A stretch of 6,075 bases of DNA, from contig JBGTKH010000012.1 of assembly GCA_041744735.1 (NCBI GenBank), positions 1 to 6,075 on the forward strand. The letters run 5' to 3'. Under the pieces are notes generated by a model that was given only the letters and a program-made list of their open reading frames with translations, was not told where the DNA came from and made no database searches. Below, piece by piece: positions 5,252-6,075 of the stretch (within the stretch, counting starts at the first letter, position 1; every line of letters starts with the position of its first letter). A program made the position numbers and the translations under genes. This stretch comes from JBGTKH01 sp041744735 (GTDB lineage Bacteria > Planctomycetota > Planctomycetia > Pirellulales > Pirellulaceae).

Positions 5252-6075
5252 ATGTTTGCTACTACACAATGTCGGCGCTCAAGCAACATCTGGATTCTGA
5301 TGACCGCGTTGATGGGCACAGGGTTCGTCACCGTGGTCGATGGCTCGGCGAACGACGACACCACGACCGGCGAGGAGGCCGGCTCGCGATTAAGTTTGGA
5401 CGACCAACCGATCGGTTGGGCGAGCATCCTGGGAGGCACCACCGGCGGTCGGAACGGAAGGAAAATCACCGCCGCGGACGCGAAGACACTGCTCGGTGCC
5501 GTAAAAGGCGATGATCCTTGCGTGGTTTTGGTTTCGGGAATGATTCAGCTCGACGACAAGGTACAAGTCGGTTCGAACAAAACGATTCTGGGAGTGGGAG
5601 CCGGTGCAGGTCTGCGCGGCGGCGGTCTGAATTTCAAAGGCGTTCACAATGTCATCGTGCGGAATCTGACGATCCGCGACACGCCGGACGACGCGATCAA
5701 CATCGAACGCGCCTCGCACCACATCTGGATCGATCATTGCGACCTATCCAATTGTCACGATGGTCTGATCGACATTAAAGCGGGCTCCGATCTGATCACC
5801 GTTTCGTGGAATCATTTACACGATCATGGCAAGACGTGTTTGCTGGGACACAGCGACAAGGCGGCGGCTGTGGCGACGGATAAGGGGAAACTGCGAGTCA
5901 CCTACCACCATAACTTGTTCGACGGTACGCAGACCCGGCATCCGCGCGTGCGGGCCGCGGAAACCGTGCAGGTGTTCAACAACTATTTCCGCAGCAACCA
6001 GTATGGCGTGGCCTCGACGATGGATGCCGGCGTGCTGGTCGAGGGCAACTATTTCGAAGACGTGGCTCAGCCGAC
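5252..6075 (+). CDS. Secreted pectate lyase, PL1 family (5' part, runs off window)
   Basis: About 274 residues are visible and the frame is still open at the window edge. Pectate lyases cut polygalacturonate by calcium-dependent beta-elimination. Residue numbers here start from the ATG at 5252. A signal peptide is evident: CRRSSN, then a hydrophobic run IWILMTALMGTGFVTVV (about 13-29), with a likely cleavage after GSA (about 33). The mature part has the parallel beta-helix signatures of family PL1: GWASILGGTTGG (55-66), SNKTILGVG (108-116), NVIVRNLTIRD (133-143), WIDHCDLS (159-166), DGLIDI (170-175), DHGKTCLLGHSD (191-202) and the catalytic-region RHPRVR (229-234), fitting the R-x-P-x-x-R pattern. 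The start is uncertain: in-frame ATGs occur at 5189, 5237, 5246 and 5252; 5252 has the best ribosome binding site, and 5237 also leaves an acceptable signal peptide. Not evidently linked to the NAD operon. Confidence 0.9.
   Translation, partial: MFATTQCRRSSNIWILMTALMGTGFVTVVDGSANDDTTTGEEAGSRLSLDDQPIGWASILGGTTGGRNGRKITAADAKTLLGAVKGDDPCVVLVSGMIQLDDKVQVGSNKTILGVGAGAGLRGGGLNFKGVHNVIVRNLTIRDTPDDAINIERASHHIWIDHCDLSNCHDGLIDIKAGSDLITVSWNHLHDHGKTCLLGHSDKAAAVATDKGKLRVTYHHNLFDGTQTRHPRVRAAETVQVFNNYFRSNQYGVASTMDAGVLVEGNYFEDVAQP

Overview
The window looks like a piece of a planctomycete chromosome (Pirellulales-like). This rests on family resemblance of the proteins, weak or absent Shine-Dalgarno sites at several starts, a secreted polysaccharide lyase, and a short inverted-repeat element that resembles dispersed repeats I associate with that phylum. 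No marker gene is present, so the taxonomy is an inference of moderate confidence. All genes recognised belong to known families, and I do not see an undescribed multi-gene system here.

Layout. Bases 15-521 (minus) encode a complete GNAT-family acetyltransferase. Bases 522-1052 are an intergenic region. It holds a hairpin and an A-tract upstream of the GNAT gene, a probable very small exported-protein gene on the minus strand (744 down to 673, or down to 614 if a frameshift is repaired) with a good ribosome binding site and a plausible promoter at 844-872, and an inverted repeat at 1005-1031 just ahead of the next operon. Bases 1053-5155 (plus) are a tight three-gene NAD salvage operon: nicotinate phosphoribosyltransferase (pncB), glutamine-dependent NAD synthase (nadE, overlapping pncB by four bases) and nicotinamidase (pncA, 13 bases after nadE). 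pncA is interrupted by an apparent one-base deletion near 4980. A 68-bp element bounded by 8-bp inverted repeats (5152-5219) begins on the pncA stop codon. From about 5252 to the window end runs the 5' part of a secreted family-1 pectate lyase.

How the genes work together. PncA deamidates nicotinamide to nicotinate, PncB makes nicotinate mononucleotide, an adenylyltransferase (NadD, not in this window) makes deamido-NAD, and NadE amidates that to NAD using glutamine. The operon therefore encodes both ends of the Preiss-Handler salvage route. The pectate lyase and the acetyltransferase have no evident functional link to it.
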